A stretch of DNA of 64,000 nt. It comes from Gnetum montanum. Taxonomy: Eukaryota > Streptophyta > Gnetopsida > Gnetales > Gnetaceae. Below, piece after piece: positions 9,105 to 19,490 of the stretch (positions are counted from its first letter, which is position 1; each line of letters opens with the position of its first letter). Under the pieces are notes generated by a model. The model made no database searches, was not told where the DNA came from, and was given only the letters and a program-made list of their open reading frames with translations. Location of the stretch: NCBI GenBank assembly GCA_015680685.1, contig MNCI01036663.1:1-64000 (forward strand). Reading direction: 5' to 3'. A program made the position numbers and the translations under genes.

Positions 9105-12100
9105 TGATGGAGTAGTTACAAATAATAAACAGGCTTGTTGGTTAGAATTGGAATATATGGAGTGTGTTGATGAAAGATATCTTATCACAAAAGGAGTGCA
9201 ATGAGGTCCTTCAACCTTCAAAGCCTACAAAAAGGTTGAAAAAGGTTGTAAGAAAAAAAACTAATGTTGATCTATCCCTATTTAAGCAACAAAATTTTGG
9301 CATCTATTTCTAACAAAAATAGATCCTCATGTTATTTGGGTAAAGTTGAAAAATAGGTTTGATAAAAATTTAGGTTTAAATCAGTTTCATATTTATCAAA
9401 AGGTTTTTAATGCAAAGATGAAAGAAACTATTTTGTTGCAAGATCATCTAGAAGATATGTTGGTTGTTTTTGTTAAATTTGAAGAATATAAAGTAATTAT
9501 TCTAGAGCCAGTGAAGTGTTATGCTATTTTAAATTCTTTACTTGAATCTTAGAATCCAATTATTACAACTCTTACTACCTCTATATGTACCAATAATATT
9601 TCTTTTGATGGTGTAGTTTCTACTCTTTAAGATGTAGAAAAATGATTACCTAAAGGAAGGGTCAATCATTAGGTAATGCTTTTATGGTTTCAAATAAAGG
9701 TAGATATAATAAACATGATAGAAGCTAGGGACCTAATCAAAGTAGGAAAATGAGTAAAATTAGAGGAAATTCTAAAAGTAAGATTGAATGTTGTTTTTGC
9801 CACAAAATTGGTCACATGAAGAGGTACTATTGTGGTTACAAAGCATGGAAAGTATCATTACAACAAAAGGAAAAAATAGAGTTAGAAAAATTAGAAAGTA
9901 ATGTAGGTCTACAAATAAATCATACAAAGGATGAGCTTGCTTTTGATTTTATTATATCTGAATCATCTATAGTATTTTCTTTGAACACAACAAAAGATGT
10001 TTGGATTATAGACACAAGAGCCTCATTTCATACTTGTCCTGATTAGTCTACTTTTTCTTTCTATTAGCTAGTTTCATCAAGTGTTGTCTATGTTGCTAAT
10101 GGTGTTTCATTAAAAATTGCTAGTATTGGAAGTGTTGTTTTACAATAACCTGGTTTGCCTAAAATCACTCTTAATAATGTTAGACATGTTCCTAAAGTTT
10201 CTAAAAGCATAATTTCTATTTCACAACTTGATGATTTAGGTTTAAATTTTTTATGTGGAAATAATCAATGGAAAATTACCAAGGGAATTGTAACAATTTT
10301 GAAGGGTAAACAGACTAACATAATGTATACTTTAGGAGCTAATATATGTTTGTAGGATGATTCTGTGGTTGTAGTTGCTACAAGGGGGGATACTGATTTA
10401 TAGCACAAATAATTGGGTCATATCAATTATTCTCATTTAAAGGTACTTCAATCTCATTCTTGCATTTCAAAAATTGTAGTAAGCTACACAAAATTTTGCA
10501 AAGATTATGTTGTTGGTAAATCATAAAGGGTGAATTTTCTCAAAAATATGGGATGTAAATGAGCTAATAAATTAGAACTTGTAAATTCTAATGTTTATTG
10601 GTCCAATAAATTTAGCATCATTAGGTGGTTCACTGTATTTTGTTACTTTCATTGATGATCATACACAAAAATTATAGGTATTTCCAATAAAGTCAAGGAT
10701 GTAGTGTTAAATATTTTTAAGTCCATTCTTGATAAAATAGAGACAAAAATAGGTTTAAAGTTGAAATGTTTTCTTATTGATAATGGTGGTGAATATACTT
10801 TAAATGCATTCAATGAATTTTGCAGAAAAGAAAGAATTCAGCATATTCATCCTCCTCTTGGAACTCCATAAGAAAATGGAGTAGTAAAAAGATGTAATAG
10901 AATGTTGATTGAACATGTAAGATCTATGATTGTTGGTGAAGGTTTGCCTAAAATTTTTTGGGCTAAGGCTATTATGATTGATACTTATTTAATTAATAAA
11001 TCACGGCATTCCCCTTTAAATGATGAAGTACTAAATTCTTTGTAGAGTGGGAGACATGTTTCTTATAATCATTTAAAAGTTTTTGGATGGCTTGATTATA
11101 TGCATATATAAAAGGAAAATAGATCTAAATTTGATGATAAATAAAAAAGATGTACTTTTGTGGGTTATGGTAGTGAGGAATTGAGTTTTAGATTATGGGA
11201 TCTACAGGCAAAGCAATTTGTAAGGTCATGAGATGTAAAATTTCAAAAAAATGTAATGTTTTATGACATTTAAAAGAAAAAGGTTTTTGATTCTGTTACA
11301 CATCAAGTTTCTAAATTTGTTTTTTAGCATAAATAAGAAATAATACAAAAGCAAGTGACAAATCAAAACACTCTAGAATTTCTTGATGAAGATGAGGAGA
11401 AAGAAACTAATGAGGAGGAAAATCTTGTAGATGATACATCAAATTGGGTAATTTGAGTAGAATAATATGTCCTCATGCTAAATTTAAATATTATATTCAT
11501 TATAAAGATTGTGGTGAACCTAAAATGGTAAAAGAAGCTCTTGCAACTCCTGATGTAATAAAATGGAAGAAAGCTATGAAAAGGGAATAGAATTCACTCC
11601 AATAGAACAGAACTCGGGAATTGGTGAAATTACCCAAGGGATGAAAAACACTTCAAAATAGATGGATTTATACTCTAAAGAATGAGGTAAATGGAGGAAA
11701 TATTTATAAAACTAGACTAGTAGCTAAAGGTTAGGATCAAAAACTGAGAATTGATTTTACAGAATTTTTTTCTCTAATTGTTAAGCATTCTTTTATTTGA
11801 ATTGTTCTTTTATTAGTTGCTTATCTAGATTTGGAGTTAGAATAGTTAGATGTTAAAAAAAAATTTCTACATGATGATTTGAATGAAGAAATATATATGC
11901 ATAAGCCAAAAGGATTTGTTGATTAAAATAAACTTGACTATGTGTGTCACCTGAGACAAAGTTTATATTGTTTAAAATAGGCTTCTAGGTAGTGGTACAA
12001 AAAATTTGATTCTTTTATGCACAAAATGGATTATTTCAAGAATGATCTTCATCATTGTGTTTATTTCTTAAGTGATAAAAATAAATTTGTAATTTTGTTG

Positions 12101-13120
12101 TTGTATGTAGATGATATGCTAATTTTAGGGAATGATATATCAAAAATAAAACAACTTAAGATAGAGATGAGCAAATAGTTTTCTATGAAGGATTTGGGAT
12201 ATGAAGAAGGAAATCTTGGAATGCATATTTACAAAGCTAAAAAGAAAAAAAAAAACTGTGGGTAGTCAAAGTGAGTATATTGGAAAAGTGTTGAAACGTT
12301 TTAATATGTTAAAATCAGAACCTATAAGTACTCATTTGGCTTCTCATTTTTAATTATCTAAGAGAAATTATCCTAGTATAGAAAAAGAAATTGCATAAGT
12401 AAAAGATATTCCATATACTTCCATTGTTGGCTCTTTAATGTATGCTATGATATGCACTCATCCAAATATAGCATATGCACTAACTGTTGTTAGTAGGTAT
12501 ATGAATAATTCTAGTTGGAACCATTGGCTTGTTGTGATATGGATTCTTAGATACTTAAAAGGAACTTGATCTACCTATTTATGTTTTGGAAATAATGATT
12601 TGAATATTTTTGATTATGTGAATGTAAATTTTGCAATTGATTTAGATACCAAGCATTCAACTATAGGTTATGTTTTTATTTTAGGTGCTGCTATAATAAG
12701 TTGAATGTCAAAACTTCAATCTATGGTAACTTTTTCCAATAAAAAATCTGAGTATGTGGCATTGATAGAAGCATGTAAAGAGATGTTATGGTATTATACA
12801 TTTTTACAGGTTCTTGGTGTAAAGTAAGATAGTTATCAAATTTTTTGTGAGAGTCAAAGTGCCTTACATTTAGCAAGAAATTTCACTTATCATAATAGAA
12901 CAAAAGATATTGATATTAAACACCATTTTATTAGAGATACTGTTGAATAAGGCTTAATTAATTTGCAAAAAGTTAACACCAAGAAAAATATTTTTAATGC
13001 ATTCACTAAAGTGGTTGCAAGGAATGTGAATGTTATTTTGCACAAAACAGCTTGGAATAGTAGAGATGTAAGAATGCAGTTTAGAACCAATGCATCTCTA
13101 AATTTAAGATTTGTTAAATT
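9105..13120 (+). pseudogene. Copia B gag-pol, near full-length and dead
   Basis: All copia domains are present in order. Gag: 9346-9552, then a zinc knuckle near 9790 (CCFCHKIGHMKRYYC) with five instead of four residues before the last Cys. Protease: WIIDTRASFHT near 10000; the active-site Gly is Arg. Integrase: the His of LWHKRLGH is kept but Trp and Arg are stops (10401, 10410); core Asp in FIDDHTQ and LIDNGGEY are kept, the third catalytic Glu is Lys, and a Gln in the adjoining motif is a stop (10869). RT starts near 11570; YVDD is intact at 12104-12115, but both Gln of LKQAPRQW are TAG (11978, 11990). RNase H: 12590-12900, FCESQSALHLA near 12840. Stops number in the tens and several frameshifts are needed. 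Length (about 4 kb) is normal for the family. Confidence 0.93.
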
Positions 13121-13127
13121 TTTCTTC

Positions 13128-13557
13128 AAGTGGGAGAATTGTTAATTGTCAGTTAATGTGAAAAATTAAACTATTACTTAATGTGAAGAAAACTCTTATT
13201 CTATTTTTATCAATTTATGTTATCTTTATCATAACTTACAACTTTGTAATCTTTGCTTGAGATATGATTAGCAGTTTCCAAAATTATCTAAAGTTTGTAA
13301 TAGAAAAAAGATTATTATTTTCCCCTATAAATTAAAGGGTGGGAATATCTATTATGGACCACTAGAACAATAGCAATAAGCTATGAAAGTTATCAAGGAT
13401 GACTTGTGTACTTGGGATATTTTCTCTACATAAAGGAAGAGCTTTGTACTAGTTCTCATGGTTTGTTCCCCACTTTGGGGTTTCCATGTAAATTTTTGTG
13501 TGTTTTTTCTTGTTTTCTTTATTATGTAAATTTGCAAATTTAGTTAATTTCATAATA
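13128..13557 (+). repeat. Copia B polypurine tract and 3' LTR
   Basis: PPT AAGTGGGAGAATT (13128-13140) overlaps the LTR start TGTTAATTGTCAG at 13140. The LTR has a TATA-like CCTATAAATTAAAGG at 13323-13337 and, near the end, the CCCCACTTTGGGGTTTCCA phrase common in plant copia LTRs. Its last 75 bases match those before the B primer site. The right end is placed at about 13557 by that alignment; no clean CA end or target duplication is seen. Confidence 0.75.
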
Positions 13558-14085
13558 ATTTTTTCTTACAAATTAGTCACTAGATTGCTCTGAGCCTACA
13601 CCAATGATAAATATGCTAGGACTATGAATTATTGAAATTTTCTTCTACATAGATCTTTTAAAAACTCTATTATTCATTTCCATTAATGGGTTCTAGTGCC
13701 TTAGATTAATGTTTCATAAACTAATAATTTTACACATTGATACTTACCTTTTAAGTTGATGTTGTCGAAGTATCAACACTTGTATACTAGATTTTGAAAG
13801 TTCAAGGATTACAAAAATATTTCCATATTTGTGAAGAATTTCAATGAAGTTTTCTTCAAGAATGCATTTCTAAATTATTTTCATGTTACATCAAGTGGCT
13901 CTTAAACTAGTGTTTTGGATCTAAAATAACCATAAACATTTCATACATTTCATCCATGGTTACTTAACTTTCTTCAAAATTAAATATCTCTATCTTTTTA
14001 TGGTAGATATTCTATATGATCCTTAAGCTGGCCTTTAGCATCCTATCAATGATTGTATTAAACTGAATCCTCAATTAACTTCATT
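13558..14085. other. Unassigned AT-rich DNA
   Basis: No coding trace, RNA gene or repeat match to other parts of the window was recognised in this stretch after copia B. Confidence 0.5.
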
Positions 14086-14088
14086 CAT

Positions 14089-14185
14089 AGTACCATAGCT
14101 CAGTTGGTTAGATAATTTTTCTTATGCGAAAACCTTTCTTCCTTGTATGTTGAAGGTCACAAGTTCAAGCCCTACTAGGACCACC
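14089..14185 (+). repeat. tRNA-like SINE head
   Basis: A good RNA polymerase III A box, TAGCTCAGTTGG, lies at 14096-14107. A B box, AAGTTCAAGCC, lies at 14161-14171 and differs from the consensus GTTCGAGCC by a CpG transition. Spacing and the poor pairing of the expected acceptor and T stems argue against a functional tRNA gene. A tRNA-derived SINE head or a tRNA pseudogene is the best reading. Confidence 0.5.
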
Positions 14186-14264
14186 TCCTCTATTAAATCC
14201 ATGACCTATGATTTTAAGTTTTATTAAGATGACCTCTCTATACATAACTTGAAATGTGGGAAAG

Positions 14265-14682
14265 GTATCATCATCATCATCTTAGCCTTATCCCAACAAA
14301 AAGATAGGGTCAACTACATGGATACTTTTCACCATTCTCCTAGAGGTAAATCTTTGTTTAAATGTGGGCATGCTATAAAAATGTAAAATTGAAAGGGTCT
14401 TTTGTAGCACTCTCATAACCTAACTAGGCTTGGAAAATGTTATGAAACAAAAAAGTACAAGAAGATGGTGAAACATTGGTTGATAAAAATATAAGGTTAG
14501 CTACATGAGTCCTTTTTGGAAACTTTTCTAAAGCTAAATCATTGCCTAAATGTGGGCATGGTATGAAAAGGTAGAACCAAAAGGGTCTTTTGTAGCACTC
14601 TCATAACCTAACTAGGCTTGGATAGTGTTATGAAAGAAAAAAAACTCAACAATATGGTGAAACATTAGTTGACAAATAGAAC
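14265..14682 (-). repeat. RTE-like LINE/SINE 3' part with (GATGAT)n tail, internally duplicated
   Basis: On the minus strand the block ends GTTGGGATAAGGCTAAGATG followed by GATGAT repeats (14290 down to 14265). The same end in plus orientation is found at 47098-47140. Such simple-repeat tails after a GGGAYAAGGCT-like box are typical of plant RTE LINEs and SINEs that use them. The body is duplicated: 14307-14493 and 14494-14680 are copies about 187 bp apart, sharing a 40-base identical core (TTTTGTAGCACTCTCATAAC and following). Confidence 0.55.
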
Positions 14683-15179
14683 CAATGATATATAAATATC
14701 TATTTAATGTTTCAAGGAAAAGGAAACAGGTTTTTTAGGGTACAAAAATAGATAACATAAACTAAATAATATTAGTAGCCCTCTAATGAGGTGGTAGTCT
14801 ACTATAAGACTTTTGATTTAGAAACTTTACATTCTAGGTTTGACTTTGATTATGAAATGGAAAAACAAGACAAGATAGGATAAAAAATTAGTTGATAAAC
14901 ACAAGCAAGATAAATTAATGTTTGAAAGTAAAAGAAGAAATAGGTTTTGTAGAGCAAAAAAAATAGATAACATTGAAAAACCTCAAGGAAAATTCATTTT
15001 GTAGTGTAAAAGACCATAGCCAAAATTGTTGTGTAATTTAAAAAATATAAGGGCAAAAATAATTACCTTTTTTTCTACAAAAATATTTCATTATGGCATT
15101 GTATTGATGAAATTTAAGATAGCTTTTATTGTAAAAATTTAGATGTGCAACCCACATGATGCAAATCCCATGCACTCTA
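14683..15179. other. Unassigned DNA
   Basis: AT-rich. A weak B-box-like AGGTTTGACTTTG near 14835 might be another SINE trace, but the A box is poor. Phrases such as GATAACAT and GAAATAGGTTTTGTAG occur twice (14725-14760, 14935-14975), hinting at an old local duplication. Confidence 0.4.
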
Positions 15180-15330
15180 GCTTGTGGGGCTTAAAAATTC
15201 CCCACATGCTATAAGTGCATTATATTCCAACTTGTAGAAGCCATAAAAACACTTCACAAACTACAATTTTGTGTATTCCAACTTGTGGGGGTTAAAAATG
15301 CTTCATAAGCTACAAAAAATGGTATTTTCA
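15180..15330. repeat. Three-copy 51-bp tandem repeat
   Basis: Degenerate units start AGCTTGTGGGGCTTAAAAAT (15180), ACTTGTAGAAGCCATAAAAA (15230) and ACTTGTGGGGGTTAAAAATG (15281). Period is about 51 bases. No coding potential. Confidence 0.65.
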
Positions 15331-15354
15331 CCTCACATGTTATGCAGTGTAGTT

Positions 15355-15376
15355 CCACATGCTATGTAGCATGTGG
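15355..15376. repeat. Perfect inverted repeat CCACATGCTA-TG-TAGCATGTGG
   Basis: Ten-base arms at 15355-15364 and 15367-15376 are perfectly complementary with a 2-base spacer. Related half-sites (CACATGCTA, TAGCATGTGGG) recur at 15202, 15394 and 15429. Confidence 0.7.
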
Positions 15377-15479
15377 GATTTGGGCTTTGATTTCACATGC
15401 TAGACATCCTAGTCCCATATGTTGGGTAGCATGTGGGAGCAATGTGTAAAGGTAGAAACTAGTTAAAAATTCTCACATT

Positions 15480-16130
15480 ATATAGGAAGTGTCTAGAATA
15501 GTTGTAGAATTTGTTAAAATTTTGGTAGAAATCATGGTAACATTATCAACAAAAAATCATGACATCCATAACTTACTTAAATCAAAATTTTCTTATTTAT
15601 AAAGACTTTTTGGATCACTTTGCAATTTACCAAACTTAAAAATTTTAGAAGTAGAGAAATAGAGTATATAGCCATCTTTAAAAGCACATCACCAGAGACA
15701 CCAAGAACCAGTTGTAGATAAAATAAGAAAATTAAGAACATTTGGAAGGACTATAGGAAGTAGACTGCTCATCCATACACCAAACTCTAATTGCAATTTT
15801 GTAAGAAATAGAGGAATAATTGTAGTTTCATATATTGTACTCTCTAAACTTATATTTTTTTATGAAATACTATAGATTTTGCAGTGTTTTGGCATACATT
15901 CTTGCTTATTTTCTACAACTTTATTTCAATGTTGGCTCTACTTGTTATGCATTTTATCATCTGTGTTCACTATTTTCAATCTAGTAAAAAAATTCGAAGT
16001 CCTCATTCAAATGACAAGACCATTTGAGATGCTTGCAAGTCTTTTTTTTAGGCTTGTGAATCTATGATCTAAACTATTCCACAGAAATTTTTGGCCCTCC
16101 AACATTGAATTTTTTCATCACTATAGTTTT
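15480..16130 (+). other. Possible gypsy G1 5' LTR region
   Basis: This stretch lies directly before a primer-site-like sequence and a gypsy gag trace, and contains CCAACA (16099-16104), a plausible LTR end. No second copy is present in the window to define the limits, so the LTR call is only positional. Confidence 0.3.
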
Positions 16131-16147
16131 TGGCACTAGAAGGAGGG
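16131..16147 (+). other. G1 primer-site-like sequence
   Basis: TGGCACTAGAAGGAGGG resembles the TGGCGC-type starts used by many plant gypsy primer sites, with one CpG transition. It lies about 27 bases after a possible LTR end and before gag; the tRNA partner is not identified. Confidence 0.4.
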
Positions 16148-16269
16148 CCCATCTTTGAATATAGAGATTTGGAATTAAAATGTAGTTTGAAATAATTCAA
16201 AAAATTGGAAAGGACTATATTTCCTTCCCTTATGAACAAATTTAACTAACTAAGTTTCATACACGTATG

Positions 16270-17170
16270 CTAGTACAACTAGTGGAACTAGAGGAGATGA
16301 GTAAGGAGATTAGCTCGGACAAAAATCAAGAGGAATATGATGAGTTTGAGGTGAAGTATGAAGCAAATAATTTTCTATGGGATCTCATATAATGCTTAGC
16401 TCTAAAGATAACCATACCTAACTCCACATCTTTCATATCCTTTGTGGATCATATTTTCAAATCTAACCCCTTATATCCCACCATGCTTAGAACAACATTG
16501 GTTATTGTATCACACTAGTCTCAATCAATGTTCCACTTTTCTTCCCTATCTTCATCAATACCTTTTATGCCCCAACCTCATTCAATATGATCATCACCTA
16601 TGGTATCTACCATGCCTCATCCTTTCATCATACATATGGATCCCTCTTCAGGACCCCAAGGCTTCACAAGCCTCTCACTCTTCCTTTGTTCTCTTTATCA
16701 CTCATGTGCCAATTCAAACATCCTATTCCTTGCTCAATCCACCTACAATGGTGATCACACAACCAATTTAGTCCATTCCAACATCAATTGTACAACCTTT
16801 ATCTATTCATCCTCCCTCATAGCCATCAATATAAATGCTATAGCCTACAAGGATATCCCAAGGCTTAGATCAAGCCTTCCAAATGATCCAAGACCTTACC
16901 AAGGAGCCACAAAAGCTTAAAGCTAGCATCACTTAGATAGTAAAAGCTATGGATTTCTACTAGGATGATCCCATAATCCCTATCATTCCCCAAATAACAT
17001 TACCCCTAAAGATGCCTATATCAAGCCTTACCAAATACAACAGTGAAGGAAATCCTAATGCACATGTGATCACCTTCTATTCTGAGTGATTCTTGTTACA
17101 AGCATGACCTCATTTAATACATGGCTCTATACATTTTCTCCTCCTTCCAACTCAGTCATGGCATAAAAGA
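16270..17170 (+). pseudogene. Gypsy G1 gag remnant
   Basis: Pieces of a Tat-like gypsy Gag are visible in more than one frame. There is an acidic N-terminal start (EEYDEFEVKYEANNFLWDLI near 16330-16390), a Pro/Ser/Thr-rich middle at 16440-16920 open in two frames, and the beginning of the capsid domain near 16990-17150, with KYNSEGNPNAHVITFYSE followed by a His-Leu-Ile-rich helix. Stops are frequent and the domain is cut at about 17170, where the noncoding G block starts. There is no protease or RT. The gypsy class is supported by the GNPNAHV phrase only; the rest is inference from position. Confidence 0.55.
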
Positions 17171-17179
17171 TCATCCATG

Positions 17180-18440
17180 CTAACCATATACATGGCTCCC
17201 TAGTTTTTCTATTTTTTGTTTTACACATTTTTTTATTCTTTTCTTTTTTGAAGATTTTTTATTTTATACCTGTTTGATTTTAAACTTTATTTCTATTTTA
17301 CATCTTTCTTTTGAAACATCATTAGTATGTTTAAATTTTTTTTGAATGTTTTACCCTTTCTTTTATATTTTTTCTTACTTTTATGTGAATTTTTCCTTCC
17401 TTCTAATAAAAAGTGCTTTATTGCCAATAGGACACAGTGATGTTATTGTTGGATACTAACGATGGATTGTATTTAATGCTTTTTATTGCTAATGCCTGGT
17501 ATCTATTTTTGAATTTTTATGACTAATAACTAAGATGGGTTTTTATTTTCATGAAATAGGCAATGAGTCCACATCATCCACCCAGCTACAAACTCTATGA
17601 TTTTCCTAGTTTTGAGAACATGAGGTTCCTTTTTCATTAATAAACTCGTAACAAACTTGTGACCTTGATAGTCTCTAAGCTTGGAACAGATTTAAGGTTT
17701 AAAAAGGATGTTTCTTCAAGGGGATTCAATACACTTTGTACCTCTCTTCCATCTTGAGTGCAAATGTATTTTTCATGGATTTCTTACCATTCCATGTTAA
17801 CCAAATAATAGGAAGTTAAATAAGTCTTTGAACGGTGTGATTTCCATCCAAAGAAAACATGATGGAAATTCAAAGCATGCCCCTTAGAAAAAATAAATGG
17901 GCTACAAGAAGTGGTTATGGGACTAAAAGGACATGTTACCCATGCCTAAAGGTCCCTTGTAACTAAGGCCTCTTCTCACTTCTTGCTTCTCTTTTCTTCT
18001 CAAATAAGGAATGGTGATTGTCCATGGGAGCATTATTGTATCTCAAGGAGTTAGACCATTCCTAGAGTGGTGATGCAAAGTAACTGAAAGTGGTTGGTTT
18101 TGGTCTAGATTGAGGGTGGACTTTATCAAGTCATTTAACCATGATTCTCAAGAGGGATTTCATGTGACCATGATTAGGATATCTGTTCCATTCTCTCTTT
18201 TATCTATTAATGCTTTCCATAACTCACATCACTATTGATATTCATGTTTTTGTTTCATGTCTTATTTTGATATGTTGAAATTCCTAAATAGGTTCTCCAA
18301 GATTGGTCCTTAACTCTTCATAGTCATTAATCAACTATGGGATTGACAGACTTGTTAGTTTAGGATATGCATAAGAAAAAAGGGCATGTGCTACTATGGT
18401 GAGGACCCACTTACATATCTCATGATTTTGACATGTAAGT
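17180..18440 (+). repeat. G-family 3' noncoding block, copy 1
   Basis: This pyrimidine-rich start (TTTTTTATTTTATACC and similar) and the following 1.2 kb match 26251-27530 and 39400-40530 in order. Landmarks are the phrase CATCCACCCAGCTACAAAC at 17575-17593 (CATCCACCCATCCACAAAC at 26641), the TTCCTTTTTCATTAATA phrase near 17627, and the CTTGTAACTAAGGCCTCTTC phrase near 17955. No reading frame is conserved between copies, so it is an untranslated part of the element between pol and the 3' LTR. Confidence 0.75.
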
Positions 18441-19189
18441 TACATATCTCACAACCAAATGACAAATGAGCTACAACTAGAAGAGTCTAGGAGGAACAAG
18501 CTTAGGAGTAGGTAACGGAAACTCATGTAATGGGACCTCTTTGAGAGATGACCAAAGTGGAATCTTTTCAATAGATTCCTGAAGAAGACGCTACAACTAA
18601 AAAATCCCAAAGAGTAGAGGCACCAGGGCCAATACCAAGACTTGAGATAACATTGACACAAGCTTTCCTAGATACAATCATGCCTTATGATTTTTAACAC
18701 TTAGTTCTCTAAGAACTAATCTTTGGACCATTCTAGAAACATGTTGCAGTAAAAGTTAAGACACAATTGCAAAGCTCTCTCATGTGGCCAATCATTACTA
18801 CTAGAATTACATATTCTTTATTGCTTAAGTATGAAATGATGAATCTTAGGATGCTAAAAAGTTTTAATTTTTTTTAAAGATCATAAGCATCTTTGTATAT
18901 ACTTCTTAGTGTCTTACTACAAACCTTTGGTCATTTTTTAACATCCTCAGGCTCTTAACAATTGTGTGATTTTTGTATATTTCTAAGGATTAGTTAGCAA
19001 AGTTAGTGAAAATGATGGTTTTTTCATGTATCAACTCTCTAAATTGAGTTTCATTAAGTTCCATAAATTTTTTAATGATTCAGTTTGGATTATGGTGTTG
19101 CAATTTACATTTTGTTTACTACAAGTTCATAGGCATTGGGAGTAAATCATAACAATTGGAGATTATCCTTACACTATCATCCTTAGTGT
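18441..19189. other. Unassigned region with a weak coding trace
   Basis: A helix-like frame, MTNELQLEESRRNKLRSR (18460-18515), hints at a retroelement Gag or accessory ORF, but it is quickly interrupted and no family is recognised. From 18860 the DNA is plain AT-rich. Confidence 0.35.
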
Positions 19190-19490
19190 TAGAAATGGAA
19201 AATAATGAAAAGAAAGTATAATTAGGTAGAAGAATATTGTTATAGATTTGCATTTGTACATTTACATAGTACATATATTTATACAATTCATGAGTGGAGG
19301 TTGAATGGAAACCATCTAAAGAATGTAGAAAAAAGGATGGGAAACTTTACATAGAGAGAACATTGAGCATAGAAAATTTTACAAAACAAGATTATTTCCA
19401 TTAAAACACCATTATAAATAATTTTGAAAACTGAAAAATTACAATACTATGAACATGAAACATTTTAATGTCTTCCCCTTTCCCTTTCAA
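19190..19490 (-). repeat. Copia C 3' LTR and polypurine tract (minus strand)
   Basis: On the minus strand the tract GAAAGGGAAAGGGGAAGACA (19490-19471) follows the end of RNase H, and a short LTR of about 280 bp runs down to 19190, ending TTCTAACA. A TATA-like TATAAATATA lies at 19280-19271. No 5' LTR of this element was found. Confidence 0.7.
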
